A stretch of DNA of 64,000 bases from NCBI RefSeq assembly GCF_042697365.1, contig NZ_CP137604.1; one strand, given 5' to 3'. A program made the position numbers and the translations under genes. The notes under the pieces are model-generated. The model had not been told where the DNA came from. It searched no databases and saw only the letters and a list, made by a program, of their open reading frames with translations. The stretch's first letter is position 1, and each line of letters opens with the position of its first letter. The stretch is from Brucella pseudintermedia. GTDB taxonomy: Bacteria; Pseudomonadota; Alphaproteobacteria; Rhizobiales; Rhizobiaceae. Shown piece after piece: positions 8,434 to 17,507 of this stretch.

Positions 8434-9420
8434 TCAGAATTTCGACAAATCCTGATGCCTTGCCTTGATTTCGCGCACCGTCTGCGAGCTTGAACGCATG
8501 ACGATGGTGTGCGTCTGGATATAGTCGCGGGCGAACTTGACGCCGGAAAGCATGTTGCCGTCCGTCACGCCGGTCGCGGCAAAAAGCACGTCGCCCTTGG
8601 CCATTTCTTCCATCGTGTAGACCTTCTTGGGGTCTGCGATGCCCATCTTGGCGGCGCGAGCGATCTTTTCATCGGTATTGAGCTGGAGACGGCCCTGCAT
8701 CTGGCCACCGATGCAGCGCAGCGCTGCCGCAGCCAGAACGCCCTCAGGCGCACCACCGATACCGATATAGATGTCGATGCCGGTTTCATCCGGGTTGGTC
8801 GTGTGCATCACGCCGGCCACGTCACCGTCGCCGATCAGGCGGATGGCCGCGCCGGTCGCACGCACTTCCTCGATCAGCCGCGCATGGCGCGGGCGGTCCA
8901 TGATGCAGGCGGTGATTTCATTCGGCTTCACGCCCTTTGCCTTGGCAACCGACATGATGTTGTCCGTCGGGCTGGCGTCGAGATCGACGACGCCCTTCGC
9001 ATAACCCGGACCGACAGCGATCTTTTCCATGTAGACGTCCGGCGCGTAAAGCAGGTTGCCCTTCTCGGCAATCGCGATGACGGCGAGCGAGTTCGGCAGG
9101 TTCTTGGCGCAGATCGTGGTGCCTTCCAGCGGATCAAGCGCGATATCGACGTCCGGTCCCTGCCGGGTGCCAACTTCTTCGCCAATATAGAGCATCGGCG
9201 CTTCGTCGCGCTCGCCCTCACCGATAACCACCGTCCCGGCAATCGGAAGGCGGTTCAATTCCTGACGCATGGCATCGACGGCGGCCTGATCAGCGGCCAT
9301 CTCGTCGCCCCGGCCACGCAGCCTCGCCGCCGCCACTGCTGCACGCTCGGCCACGCGGACCAGTTCGAGTGTGAGGATGCGGTCGAGTCCGTGGGGTTGC
9401 TGCTCTGCGGTCTTGGCCAT
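8434..9420 (-). CDS. glpX: Class II fructose-1,6-bisphosphatase
   Basis: Hydrolyses fructose-1,6-bisphosphate to fructose-6-phosphate in gluconeogenesis. The 328-residue protein has the GlpX metal and phosphate motifs IGEGERDEAPML (from residue 67) and DPLEGTT (96-102). The ATG at 9420 (MAKTAEQQ) follows an AGGAC site; a frame extension to 9462 is possible. It lies downstream of hom and the ABC-F gene on the same strand but is separated by a 250-bp gap, so it likely has its own promoter. Confidence 0.94.
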   Translation of the reverse strand: MAKTAEQQPHGLDRILTLELVRVAERAAVAAARLRGRGDEMAADQAAVDAMRQELNRLPIAGTVVIGEGERDEAPMLYIGEEVGTRQGPDVDIALDPLEGTTICAKNLPNSLAVIAIAEKGNLLYAPDVYMEKIAVGPGYAKGVVDLDASPTDNIMSVAKAKGVKPNEITACIMDRPRHARLIEEVRATGAAIRLIGDGDVAGVMHTTNPDETGIDIYIGIGGAPEGVLAAAALRCIGGQMQGRLQLNTDEKIARAAKMGIADPKKVYTMEEMAKGDVLFAATGVTDGNMLSGVKFARDYIQTHTIVMRSSSQTVREIKARHQDLSKF

Positions 9421-9672
9421 TTGAACAAAGTCCTGAATTCGAATTGCGTGGATGCGGCGCATGACGCCCGCGACTGCCGCCTCTTATAGCGACACTGTGC
9501 AAACCTTTTGTCAAAGTCCCCGGCACCCTGCAAGGGCGCGAAGGCCAAAAACATTGTACGCTCAAACTCTTAATCGATTTAAGCAATACACGCTTCGTTT
9601 CACCTCTCGACCGGATGTGAACACTCACGCCCGGCCAGAAGTTATCAAACAACCGAAAGATGTTGCACCTAT

Positions 9673-11193
9673 TCAGCTTCCTATAGCATCGAAGAAAAAC
9701 TCCGGACTTTCCAGCTCGACCAGCTTTTTTCTTTCGATCATCCAGAACCGGTTGCCGACATTGCGAACAAAACTGCGGTCGTGCGAGACGATCAGGCTTG
9801 CCGCCTCATTGCGCAGCAGTTCCACTTCCAACGCTTCCTGCCCCTCGATATCGAGATGGTTGGTCGGTTCATCGAGAATATAGAAGTTCGGATTGGTCAG
9901 CCGCAGAACCAGCATCGCCAGCCGCGCCTTCTGCCCGCCAGACAGGCGTTCCAGCGGCTTCGCCTGCATTTCAAGCGTCATACCGGCACCGGCGAGCAGC
10001 GATCGCGTCCGCTGGTCGCCAATATCGAAGCGTCTCGCAATCGTCTCGAACGGCGTCCAGTCCGGACGAAGTTCCGACAGAGCCTGATCGCTATATCCAA
10101 GCACCAGCGATGGCGTCGCCTTGACCCCGGTCTGCGCCCGTTCCGGAGCAAGGATGGCCTCGCGCACCAGCGTCAGCAGCCGCGTCTTGCCCATGCCGTT
10201 GGCGCCCAGCAGGACAATGCGGTCGCCCGGATTGATCCAAAACTGCCCCGTCTTGAAAAGAAGCCTGCCATCGGGCGTAGCAATATCGGCGTGATCGAGA
10301 ACAACCAGCGCCTTGGCGTGGCTGCCGCGGCTGTTCAATATGATCTTGCCGGCAGAGCGCTCCACATGGGCTGCCTTGGCAGTTTCCTCGATCTTGTCGG
10401 CCCGCGCTTTCAACTGCTTGGTCTTGATCACGAGCAGGTCGCTGCCGGAATTGATGCCGATATTGTTGAGCTTCGCCGCCTGCCTGCGCAATTGCTGGAC
10501 CGTTTTCATGTCCTTTTCGAACTGCCGGGCATCCGCCGCGTCGATTTCATCGAGCGCAACCCGTGCCTGACTATATGGCAGAGCGAAAATCGGTGATTTT
10601 TCCGCCCTCAGGAACAGGGTGCGCTTCGTCACCGCATCCAGAAAGGCGCGGTCGTGACTGCTGACCACGACCGCGACCGAACGCGGCAGCGCATTCAGCC
10701 AGTCTTCCAGCAACCGCACCTTTTCGAGGTCCAGATGGTTGGTCGGCTCATCGAGAAGGAGAACATCGGGTTCCGACACCCAAGCGCGGGCCAGAAGCGC
10801 AAGCCGCTGCCAGCCGCCGCTGAGTTGGCACACCGGAAGCTGGCGCAATTCATCGGCCACGCACAGATCATCCAGAACGATATCGGCGCGCCAGCTTTCA
10901 TAATCCCGCGCTTCTTCATCGAGCCCATCCAGCACAACTTCGTAGAAACTGCGGTCTAGCAGGCTTTCCGGCACATATTGGCTGACATAGCCGATTTTCA
11001 ATCCACGCGACCGGGTGATCGTTCCGAGTGTCGGTTCACCATCGCCGACAAGGAGGCGCAGAAGGCTGGTCTTGCCGCGCCCGTTGGCAGCAACGAGACC
11101 AAGGCGCTCGCCCTCGCCTATGGCGAGATCGAGATTGGCAAAGAGGGGTTCATGAAGGGTAAGCGAAAGATTCTGGATAGAAACAAGAGACAT
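9673..11193 (-). CDS. ABC-F family ATPase
   Basis: A soluble protein of 506 residues with two ABC nucleotide-binding domains and no membrane segment, the layout of ABC-F ribosome-associated factors. Domain 1 has Walker A around ANGRGKTS, signature LSGGWQR and Walker B LLLDEPTNHLD. Domain 2 has GANGMGKTR, LSGGQKAR and ILDEPTNHLD. A charged interdomain linker (about 225-295) is present. ABC-F proteins act on stalled ribosomes or in translation; which subfamily this belongs to (Uup, EttA or another) cannot be fixed here. I start at MSLVSIQ (11193); the frame is open to 11220. Confidence 0.87.
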   Translation of the reverse strand: MSLVSIQNLSLTLHEPLFANLDLAIGEGERLGLVAANGRGKTSLLRLLVGDGEPTLGTITRSRGLKIGYVSQYVPESLLDRSFYEVVLDGLDEEARDYESWRADIVLDDLCVADELRQLPVCQLSGGWQRLALLARAWVSEPDVLLLDEPTNHLDLEKVRLLEDWLNALPRSVAVVVSSHDRAFLDAVTKRTLFLRAEKSPIFALPYSQARVALDEIDAADARQFEKDMKTVQQLRRQAAKLNNIGINSGSDLLVIKTKQLKARADKIEETAKAAHVERSAGKIILNSRGSHAKALVVLDHADIATPDGRLLFKTGQFWINPGDRIVLLGANGMGKTRLLTLVREAILAPERAQTGVKATPSLVLGYSDQALSELRPDWTPFETIARRFDIGDQRTRSLLAGAGMTLEMQAKPLERLSGGQKARLAMLVLRLTNPNFYILDEPTNHLDIEGQEALEVELLRNEAASLIVSHDRSFVRNVGNRFWMIERKKLVELESPEFFFDAIGS

Positions 11194-11510
11194 GGCAATC
11201 AGCCCAATTCTGCCACGCACAAATGCCCGGTTTCCAAACCGCGATATGCATCAATGTGCTGGCGAATGTCCGGCACGGTCGATGACCGCGCCTTCAGGAA
11301 AAGGCAGAATAAGACAGTGGTTTCAGTGTCTTTTTTCCGCCCTGCACAAATTACTTATGCAGGGCAAAACCGGGGCCATACTGACGGTGATGATCATGAC
11401 GCGTCACATACATCGTACAGCCCTCCTTTTCCTGTTTATCTCTTGAAACGAATAACCCGGCCTTCATAACAAAGGTGAATCGAACCTGCAAGAGAGCAGA
11501 ATATCCGCAG
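11194..11510. other. Intergenic region, hom / ABC-F
   Basis: A 317-bp gap between two minus-strand genes. It contains one strong inverted repeat, GCCCTGCA at 11339-11346 with TGCAGGGC at 11358-11365. This has no T-tract on its 3' side in the minus direction. A very short plus-strand frame (11390-11446, 18 residues) also lies here. The ABC-F promoter should be in this stretch. Confidence 0.5.
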
Positions 11511-12830
11511 TCAGCCCGCCCGTTCGATGCGGATCATCTGCGGCTTGTCGACCAGATGGTCATCCTTGAGGATCGCTTCCAGCGCCTTCTTGACGGCCGA
11601 TTCGGTCGTTTCATGCGTGACGAGGATGACCGTCTTGATGCCTTCCCTTGCTGCATCGTCCATCGGCGGACGCTGCACGATGGATTCCAGCGAAATGTCA
11701 TTTTCCGCCATGCGCTTGGCGATGGCCGCAAAAGCGCCGATACGGTCAAGCACAGTCAGGCGGATGAAGTAACCGCCCGCATGCTTGCGCATCTTGGCGC
11801 GTTTATAGGGCTGCAACGCCTTGGCAGGCGTGCCGAACACCGGCCCGTGCTGGAAACCCGGACGGCTCTTGGCAATATCGGCAACGTCGCCGATCACGGC
11901 GGATGCCGTGGCATTGCCGCCCGCGCCGGGACCGGAAAGCAGAAGCTCGCCCAGAAGATCGGTTTCGATTGCAACGGCATTGGTGACACCGTGAACCTGC
12001 GCGATCACCGACGAGGTTGGCACCATGGTCGGGTGCACGCGCTGTTCGATACCCGTATCGGTCTTCTGCGCAACGCCCAGAAGCTTGATGCGATAGCCGA
12101 GTTCATCGGCGGCGCGAATATCGGCCAGCGAAATATTGCTGATGCCTTCGAGATAAATATCGTCGGCTGCGATCTGCGTGCCGAAGGCAAGGCTGGTCAG
12201 CAGCGCCAGCTTGTGCGCCGTGTCGTTGCCTTCAATGTCGAAAGTCGGGTCGGCTTCGGCATAGCCGAGGCGCTGCGCATCCTTGAGACAGGCTTCGAAT
12301 GAAATTCCCTCTTCCCACATCCGGGTCAGGATATAGTTGCAGGTGCCGTTCATGATGCCATAGACGCGCGAAACCGTGTTGCCGGTCAGCGATTCACGCA
12401 TGGCCTTGATAACCGGGATACCGCCTGCGACAGCGGCTTCAAAATTGAGCAGAACGCCCTTGTCCTCGGCGATCTTGGCAAGCGCAACGCCGTGGCGCGC
12501 AAGCAGGGCCTTGTTTGCGGTCACGACATGGCGACCCGCGCGCAGAGCCGCTTCCACGGAAGCTTTCGCCGGGCCATCCTCGCCGCCGATCAGCTCAACA
12601 AAAACGTCGATTTCCGCAGATTTGGCCAGCTCAACCGGATCGTCGAACCATGCGATGCCGGAAAGATCGATGCCGCGATCCCGCGTGCGGTCGCGAGCGC
12701 TGACCGCCGTAACCGTCACAGGCTTGCCGCATTGGCGCGTGAGCATTTCGGACTTGTCACGCAGGATACGCAACACCGAAGCACCAACGGTGCCGAGCCC
12801 GGCAACGCCGATCCGTAATGCATCACTCAT
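11511..12830 (-). CDS. hom: Homoserine dehydrogenase
   Basis: Reduces aspartate semialdehyde to homoserine with NAD(P)H, the branch to threonine and methionine. The 439-residue protein has a Rossmann NAD motif GLGTVG (residues 11-16), the ANKALLA segment after the Rossmann core, a central catalytic domain (AEADPTFDIEG) and a C-terminal ACT domain from about residue 345 (DRIGAFAAIAKRM). The ACT domain marks the feedback-regulated type. It follows the aminotransferase gene by 79 nt on the same strand, which suggests an amino-acid operon. Confidence 0.95.
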   Translation of the reverse strand: MSDALRIGVAGLGTVGASVLRILRDKSEMLTRQCGKPVTVTAVSARDRTRDRGIDLSGIAWFDDPVELAKSAEIDVFVELIGGEDGPAKASVEAALRAGRHVVTANKALLARHGVALAKIAEDKGVLLNFEAAVAGGIPVIKAMRESLTGNTVSRVYGIMNGTCNYILTRMWEEGISFEACLKDAQRLGYAEADPTFDIEGNDTAHKLALLTSLAFGTQIAADDIYLEGISNISLADIRAADELGYRIKLLGVAQKTDTGIEQRVHPTMVPTSSVIAQVHGVTNAVAIETDLLGELLLSGPGAGGNATASAVIGDVADIAKSRPGFQHGPVFGTPAKALQPYKRAKMRKHAGGYFIRLTVLDRIGAFAAIAKRMAENDISLESIVQRPPMDDAAREGIKTVILVTHETTESAVKKALEAILKDDHLVDKPQMIRIERAG

Positions 12831-12909
12831 TATATCGACCTTCTGTATGGAGTAGCTATCAGGTGGGATGCACGGGCGGCGAGTTGCCGCCCCTAGCGAT
12901 TTCTAAAGA

Positions 12910-14133
12910 CTATCCGCGACGACCGTCGAGCGGAATCACATTTTGCAGGTTCTCATGCTTGGCGGAGAGAAAACGCTTGATGTTGCGCGCAGCCTGACGG
13001 ATGCGGTGCTCGTTCTCGACCAGCGCGATACGCACATAGTCGTCGCCGTGTTCGCCAAAGCCAATGCCCGGCGCGACGGCCACATCGGCCTGTTCGACCA
13101 GAAGCTTGGAGAATTCAAGCGAACCCAGCGAGCGGAAGCGTTCCGGGATCGGAACCCAGGCAAACATGGTCGCAGCAGGCGGTGGAATATCCCAGCCTGC
13201 CCGACCGAAGCTTTCGACCAGTACGTCACGGCGCTGCTTGTAGACATTGCGCACATAGGCGATATCCGAGCCGTCGCCATTGAGCGCCGCCGTTGCAGCA
13301 ACCTGGATCGGCGTGAACGCGCCATAATCGAGATAGGATTTTACGCGCGTCAGCGCGGCGATCAGACGCTCATTGCCAACCGCAAAGCCCATGCGCCAGC
13401 CCGGCATGGAGAATGTCTTCGACATGGAAGTAAACTCGACGGTCACATCCATGGCGCCCGGCACTTCCAGCACGGATGGCGGCGGATTGCCGTCGAAATA
13501 GATTTCCGAATAGGCGAGATCCGACAGGATGACGATGTCATGCTTGCGCGCAAAAGCCACAACATCCTTGTAGAAATCGAGCGTCGCCACATAGGCCGTC
13601 GGGTTGGACGGGAAATTGAGGATCAGCGCGATCGGCTTCGGGATGGAATGCTTCACGCCGCGCTCAAGCGTCGGGATGAAATTCTCATCCGGCTTTGCCT
13701 GTACCGAGCGGATGACGCCGCCCGACATGATGAAGCCGAAGGAGTGGATCGGATAGGTCGGGTCCGGGCAAAGCACCACATCGCCCGGCGCGGTGATGGC
13801 CTGCGCCATATTGGCGAAGCCTTCCTTGGAGCCGAGCGTGGCGACAACCTGCGTGTCCGGATTGAGCTTCACGCCAAAGCGGCGCGCATAATATTGCGCC
13901 TGCGCACGGCGCAAGCCCGGAATGCCCTTGGAAGCCGAATAACGATGGGCGCGCGGGTCCTGCACGGCCTCGCAAAGCTTGTCGACGATGTTCTGCGGGG
14001 TCGGAAGATCGGGGTTGCCCATGCCAAGGTCGATGATGTCGGCACCCGCCGCTCGCGCCGATGCCTTCAGACGGTTTACCTGTTCAAAGACATAAGGGGG
14101 CAGACGGCGGACTTTATGGAATTCTTCCGACAT
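12910..14133 (-). CDS. Class I/II aminotransferase (AlaC-like)
   Basis: A 407-residue PLP-dependent fold type I aminotransferase. The PLP lysine is Lys239 in SMSKTFSMPGW; the supporting residues Asn177 (FPSNPTA), Asp205 and Tyr208 (SDLAYSE) are present. It is closest in character to AlaC/glutamate-pyruvate aminotransferases of the LL-diaminopimelate aminotransferase-like group. Placement just upstream of hom fits amino-acid metabolism, perhaps alanine or methionine precursors; the amino donor cannot be read from sequence. The ATG at 14133 follows GGAACAGG. Confidence 0.85.
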   Translation of the reverse strand: MSEEFHKVRRLPPYVFEQVNRLKASARAAGADIIDLGMGNPDLPTPQNIVDKLCEAVQDPRAHRYSASKGIPGLRRAQAQYYARRFGVKLNPDTQVVATLGSKEGFANMAQAITAPGDVVLCPDPTYPIHSFGFIMSGGVIRSVQAKPDENFIPTLERGVKHSIPKPIALILNFPSNPTAYVATLDFYKDVVAFARKHDIVILSDLAYSEIYFDGNPPPSVLEVPGAMDVTVEFTSMSKTFSMPGWRMGFAVGNERLIAALTRVKSYLDYGAFTPIQVAATAALNGDGSDIAYVRNVYKQRRDVLVESFGRAGWDIPPPAATMFAWVPIPERFRSLGSLEFSKLLVEQADVAVAPGIGFGEHGDDYVRIALVENEHRIRQAARNIKRFLSAKHENLQNVIPLDGRRG

Positions 14134-14253
14134 GATCCTGTTCCAGTGGAGGGTTGAACGTAATGGCGCGTATGCGCCGCCAAGGAGCTATACACCTGTT
14201 CTCGAATCGGGTCGAGACATGTTGCCGCGTCAAAGAACGCGGCTTTCGTCTTT

Positions 14254-14302
14254 AGAGCACATCCCGAAAAGTGTGAAACGGTTTTCGGGTAAGATGCGCG
14301 CC
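14254..14302. repeat. RIME-like dispersed palindromic repeat
   Basis: An imperfect palindrome that starts AGAGCAC, with inner arms CCCGAAAA (14263-14270) and TTTTCGGG (14282-14289) around GTGTGAAACGG, and outer GCACATC / GATGCGC arms. The same core recurs near 46.6 kb and 53.9 kb. It lies between the lipoprotein and aminotransferase genes. Confidence 0.7.
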
Positions 14303-14320
14303 AAACCCCAAGGAAGAGGA

Positions 14321-14668
14321 TTACTCTTCCCCGCTTTCGATCTGTTTCAGGGTAGCGTCCGTATCCTGCTGCGCCTGCTTGCGCAGTGCAGCAGCTTCGG
14401 CGGGCGTGAAACCCGCGCCGCCGGTTCTGGATGCCGCCAGACGCGTGCGGTCGGCATCAAGCTTGGTTGTAAGCTGCTGCTTTTCTTCCGCAGTGATCTG
14501 CGTGGTCGCAGCCTTCGGCATATGGCCGAATGTCGGGAAGACACCGGTCCGGGAAGCGCCTTCCTGCGGCGTGCCCTGAAACTCTTTTCCGCCCGCGCAC
14601 GCAGTGAGCATCGCCGCCGCTGTTGCTGCCAGCAAAAGATTGGCGATCTGCCGCGTGCGCTTGGTCAT
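14321..14668 (-). CDS. Small lipoprotein, unknown function
   Basis: A 115-residue protein with a lipoprotein signal peptide: positively charged start, a hydrophobic Ala/Leu stretch and lipobox LTAC with Cys24 as the lipidated residue. The mature part is charged, Ala/Gln/Thr-rich and probably helical near its end (EEKQQL, AEAAALRKQAQQD). I do not recognise the family beyond short rhizobial lipoproteins. The ATG at 14668 is preceded by GGGAACAG; the open frame extends upstream to 14740 without a better signal. Confidence 0.7.
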   Translation of the reverse strand: MTKRTRQIANLLLAATAAAMLTACAGGKEFQGTPQEGASRTGVFPTFGHMPKAATTQITAEEKQQLTTKLDADRTRLAASRTGGAGFTPAEAAALRKQAQQDTDATLKQIESGEE

Positions 14669-15223
14669 GTTTCTGTTCCCGGTTGATGCCGCATAAGGCG
14701 CTGTTGGCCCAGCGCCAGACAAAGATAAAGCAATTGCCAACGGATAGCACCAAGTCGAGGCGTCCTGTCAACAAGTGAGTGATGCAAATCGGAAATTCGC
14801 CTTGTCCTGAAGGCCGGAACGCCACACCAACGGGCCATCAGAAAGGAAAAACCTAACCAAGAGTTACACGAAGTAATATTTTGTTATATGCGAATATTCC
14901 GCGCTAAATGCCAAGTCATTTAACACCACATGCGCATCAATAGTTGCACTCGGCGATTAAAAAACTTAAAAATTGGTAGCGAATTGCCGGACAGGTGATT
15001 TGCCCCTTGCAGCGAAATGACTGTCATTGCTCTGAAGTGACTATCATAACACGCTGATATTTCTGAATTTCTTTCCCGGCACAAACAGTCGGGAGCTGTG
15101 GGGACGATCAGCCACTGGACGTGACGTCAGCCTCGCACGGGAGAGCCGATCTCCCGAAACCAGGTAGGCCCGGAGAAATTCGGGGCGCCAAACTGGTCAG
15201 GGAAATCGAGCTGGAGCAGACTG
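14669..15223. other. 555-bp intergenic region with tandem 14-bp repeats
   Basis: No gene is supported here. It holds the divergent promoters of the lipoprotein and the M15 peptidase. Two 14-bp direct repeats exactly 20 bp apart (GAAATGACTGTCAT at 15014, GAAGTGACTATCAT at 15034) look like a tandem operator. A GGGAGA/TCTCCC stem lies further down near 15140-15156 in the probable leader. The stretch 14860-14990 is AT-rich compared with its surroundings. Confidence 0.55.
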
Positions 15224-16486
15224 TTGAAATTTGCACATTCTACACACCGGACCTCCGGCAGGTTTCTATCAGGCAGCGTGGCTTTGCTTGCGCTTCTTGT
15301 CACGTCCTGCACATCAACCGGGACGGGACTTGACGGCAAGCCGCTTCAGATGACCTCCGCCGCCGATGGCTCCGTCATTGCGGACACGCTGCAAAGCGCC
15401 GCTGACCAGACAGCCGCCGCAGAGGCGGCGACGGCCTCTTCCACGGAAGAGAAAAAAGCGGAAGCCAAGCCCGGTGAAACAAAGCCTGCTGTCGTGGCAG
15501 CGGCGACAAACACCAATAATAAAGAGCAGGCGAAGCCGGCCACAACTGCCGCGGCCACCGAGCAGCAGCCGACCGAGGTTGCCGCCCTCGCCCCGCAGCA
15601 ACCGAAGAGCACATCGCTTTTTGGCATGTTCGGCGGCAGCAAGCCCGCAGCGCCGGAACCGGCTCAAGCTACGGAACAGCCAGCGGAAGCAGCATCTGCC
15701 GAAACTGCAAAGAAGCCCCAAGAACCGGCAAAGGAAGAAAAGAGGGCCGGGGCAGCCGAACCGCAGCAGACCGCGGCGGCAAAGCCTGCCGAGGCTGAAA
15801 AGCCGGTTCAGGTCGCTTCCCTGTTTGGTTCCACAAAGAGCGCTTACGCCTCGCCACAGCGCCCAACAGCCTCGCAAGGCAGCATCGCCCGGCTTTTCTC
15901 CGACGAATCGACCGGCGCACGCTCCGATAGAACGGAAAACAAGAAACTGGCCGTGGTGAAGCCGGTTTCGCCTTCCGCCAAGCATGATTACAATTATTCA
16001 CTGCCGGGCGTGCGACCGAATGGCGGCATCGAGATCAAGCATCGCAACAGTCTCTATGACGATAGCGATATTGATGCGAACGAAGACGATGAATTTGCAA
16101 GCGTGACGCTTGCGTCAGCGCCGGGTCTTGCCCGCCTTGCGCCCAATGGCCTGAAAGTACAAAGAGAAACCGTGGATGTCGCCTGCCTCAAGCCGCAGCT
16201 CGTTTCCATGCTGAAAACCATGGAGCGTCATTTCCGCCGTCCGGTGATGGTGACTTCGGGCTATCGCAGCCCCTCCTATAATCGCAAGGTCAACGGCGCC
16301 CGCAAATCGCTCCATATGATCTGCGCTGCGGCAGACATCCAGATCGATGGCGTTTCCAAATGGGAAATCGCCCGCTTCGCGCGCTCCATGCCGGGACGTG
16401 GCGGCGTCGGCACCTATTGCCACACGACTTCGGTTCACGTCGATGTTGGTCCGGAGCGCGACTGGAACTGGCGCTGCAAGGGCTGA
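15224..16486 (+). CDS. YcbK/MepK-type (M15/DUF882) murein peptidase lipoprotein
   Basis: A 420-residue envelope protein. An N-terminal signal with possible lipobox VTSC (Cys29) is followed by about 220 residues of Ala/Glu/Lys/Pro/Gln low complexity, likely a periplasm-spanning linker. The C-terminal domain (about 310-420) is of the YcbK/DUF882 kind, with zinc ligands expected in SLHM, AADIQI and SVHVDVG; it should cleave murein cross-links. The start is TTG with GGAG 8 nt upstream; no in-frame ATG precedes the signal peptide. A terminator follows at 16511. Confidence 0.82.
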   Translation: MKFAHSTHRTSGRFLSGSVALLALLVTSCTSTGTGLDGKPLQMTSAADGSVIADTLQSAADQTAAAEAATASSTEEKKAEAKPGETKPAVVAAATNTNNKEQAKPATTAAATEQQPTEVAALAPQQPKSTSLFGMFGGSKPAAPEPAQATEQPAEAASAETAKKPQEPAKEEKRAGAAEPQQTAAAKPAEAEKPVQVASLFGSTKSAYASPQRPTASQGSIARLFSDESTGARSDRTENKKLAVVKPVSPSAKHDYNYSLPGVRPNGGIEIKHRNSLYDDSDIDANEDDEFASVTLASAPGLARLAPNGLKVQRETVDVACLKPQLVSMLKTMERHFRRPVMVTSGYRSPSYNRKVNGARKSLHMICAAADIQIDGVSKWEIARFARSMPGRGGVGTYCHTTSVHVDVGPERDWNWRCKG

Positions 16487-16510
16487 GAAGCACCCCTCAC
16501 CGAACACCGG

Positions 16511-16541
16511 AAGCCGGATCGCATGATCCGGCTTTTCTTTT
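16511..16541 (+). terminator. Rho-independent terminator after the M15 peptidase gene
   Basis: A 10-bp perfect stem (AAGCCGGATC / GATCCGGCTT) with a GCAT loop, followed by a T-rich run. Confidence 0.88.
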
Positions 16542-16637
16542 GCCTTTATTTTTCAAGGAAGTAACGAAATCGATCGGGGAAGTTTTCCCCATTTTTGCAG
16601 TACATTCGATTTTTTTCAGAAAAGTGTTTTTTGGGGC

Positions 16638-16666
16638 TTGCGAGTCAGAACCTTCCTCAATATAAG
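16638..16666 (+). promoter_or_regulatory. Promoter of first tRNA-Glu
   Basis: TTGCGA at 16638 and TATAAG at 16661 with exactly 17 nt between, 20 nt upstream of the tRNA. Confidence 0.7.
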
Positions 16667-16686
16667 CCCACTCACACCAGCAACGG

Positions 16687-16761
16687 GCGCCCATCGTCTA
16701 GCGGTTAGGACGCCGCCCTTTCACGGCGGAAACAGGGGTTCGATTCCCCTTGGGCGTACCA
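16687..16761 (+). tRNA. tRNA-Glu (anticodon TTC), copy 1
   Basis: 75 nt including an encoded CCA end. The acceptor stem GCGCCCA / TGGGCGT pairs over 7 bp with a G-U first pair. The anticodon arm CCGCC / GGCGG encloses loop CTTTCAC, with anticodon TTC at 16720-16722. The T arm AGGGG / CCCCT encloses TTCGATT. Short arms CCAGCAA and TTGCTGG flank the tRNA and would extend the stem in the precursor. Confidence 0.96.
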
Positions 16762-16860
16762 TTGCTGGTTTTTCTTTTCCCTTACAATTCAATATGTTAG
16801 CGCTGGGCGCAAGCTGTTTTGCGCTGTTTGAACTTATTCACAGACAGGTGAAAAAGGGGC

Positions 16861-16889
16861 TTGCATGTCGGAAATTTCCTGACTATAAG
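16861..16889 (+). promoter_or_regulatory. Promoter of second tRNA-Glu
   Basis: TTGCAT at 16861 and TATAAG at 16884 with a 17-nt spacer, the same geometry as the first copy's promoter. Confidence 0.7.
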
Positions 16890-16908
16890 CGCCCCACACC
16901 AGCAACGG

Positions 16909-16983
16909 GCGCCCATCGTCTAGCGGTTAGGACGCCGCCCTTTCACGGCGGAAACAGGGGTTCGATTCCCCTTGGGCGTACCA
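16909..16983 (+). tRNA. tRNA-Glu (anticodon TTC), copy 2
   Basis: Identical over all 75 nt to the copy 222 bp upstream, including CCA and the flanking CCAGCAA / TTGCTGG arms and the T-rich downstream run. Each copy has its own promoter-like sequence, which points to an ancestral tandem duplication of the whole transcription unit. Confidence 0.96.
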
Positions 16984-17082
16984 TTGCTGGTTTTTCTTTT
17001 CCTTAGAATTGACGCAAATATTACTGGCTGAACTGCCAGGATGTTGCTACGCGCCGGACTGTAACCTTCCTGAAAGGACAGC

Positions 17083-17370
17083 ATGATGCCGAAAGCAACA
17101 GCAATCGTTTCCACCGCCCATGCCAGCCGCTACCTGCAGCAGCTCTGCAAGCATTGGGCGCACAAATTCACGGTAGAATTCACTCCTGAACACGGCACGA
17201 TCGATCTCGGCGAGAACCGTCTCGTGATTCTCGATGCCGATGCTGAAAAACTGACCGCGACCGTGGAAACCTCGGAAGAAAACCTCCCCCGTCTTCAAGA
17301 GGTGGTGGCAAGCCATGTCGTCCGCTTCGCTTTTCGCGAGGAACTCGTCTTCGACTGGGTGAAAAACTAG
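17083..17370 (+). CDS. DUF2218 family protein
   Basis: A 95-residue single-domain DUF2218 protein, with features such as HASRYLQQL, EHGTIDLG and an acidic centre. The family has no firm biochemical role. The same domain forms the N-terminus of the siderophore-interacting protein at 27787-28884 in this window, which hints at a link with iron reduction. ATG ATG at 17083/17086 follows GAAAGGAC. No operon partner is obvious. Confidence 0.8.
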   Translation: MMPKATAIVSTAHASRYLQQLCKHWAHKFTVEFTPEHGTIDLGENRLVILDADAEKLTATVETSEENLPRLQEVVASHVVRFAFREELVFDWVKN

Positions 17371-17507
17371 CAAGATCCGGCGGCGTTTACCCTATCCGTA
17401 AAATGCCCGCAAATTGCCCGGAATAGCCATTATCGCATCACAATCCGGGCAAATTCTCCCGTGAAATTCCTCCCAGTTTCAAATGATTGATTTGATGGGG
17501 AAGAATA

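Noticed and set aside
11339..11365. Inverted repeat read as terminator of hom
   Set aside because: No T-run follows in the minus direction and it lies about 150 nt from the hom stop; left as an unexplained hairpin.
16687..16983. Tandem tRNA region as an integration site of a genomic island
   Set aside because: The duplication is explained by two complete tRNA units; no integrase or attachment-site repeat linked to foreign genes is present nearby.
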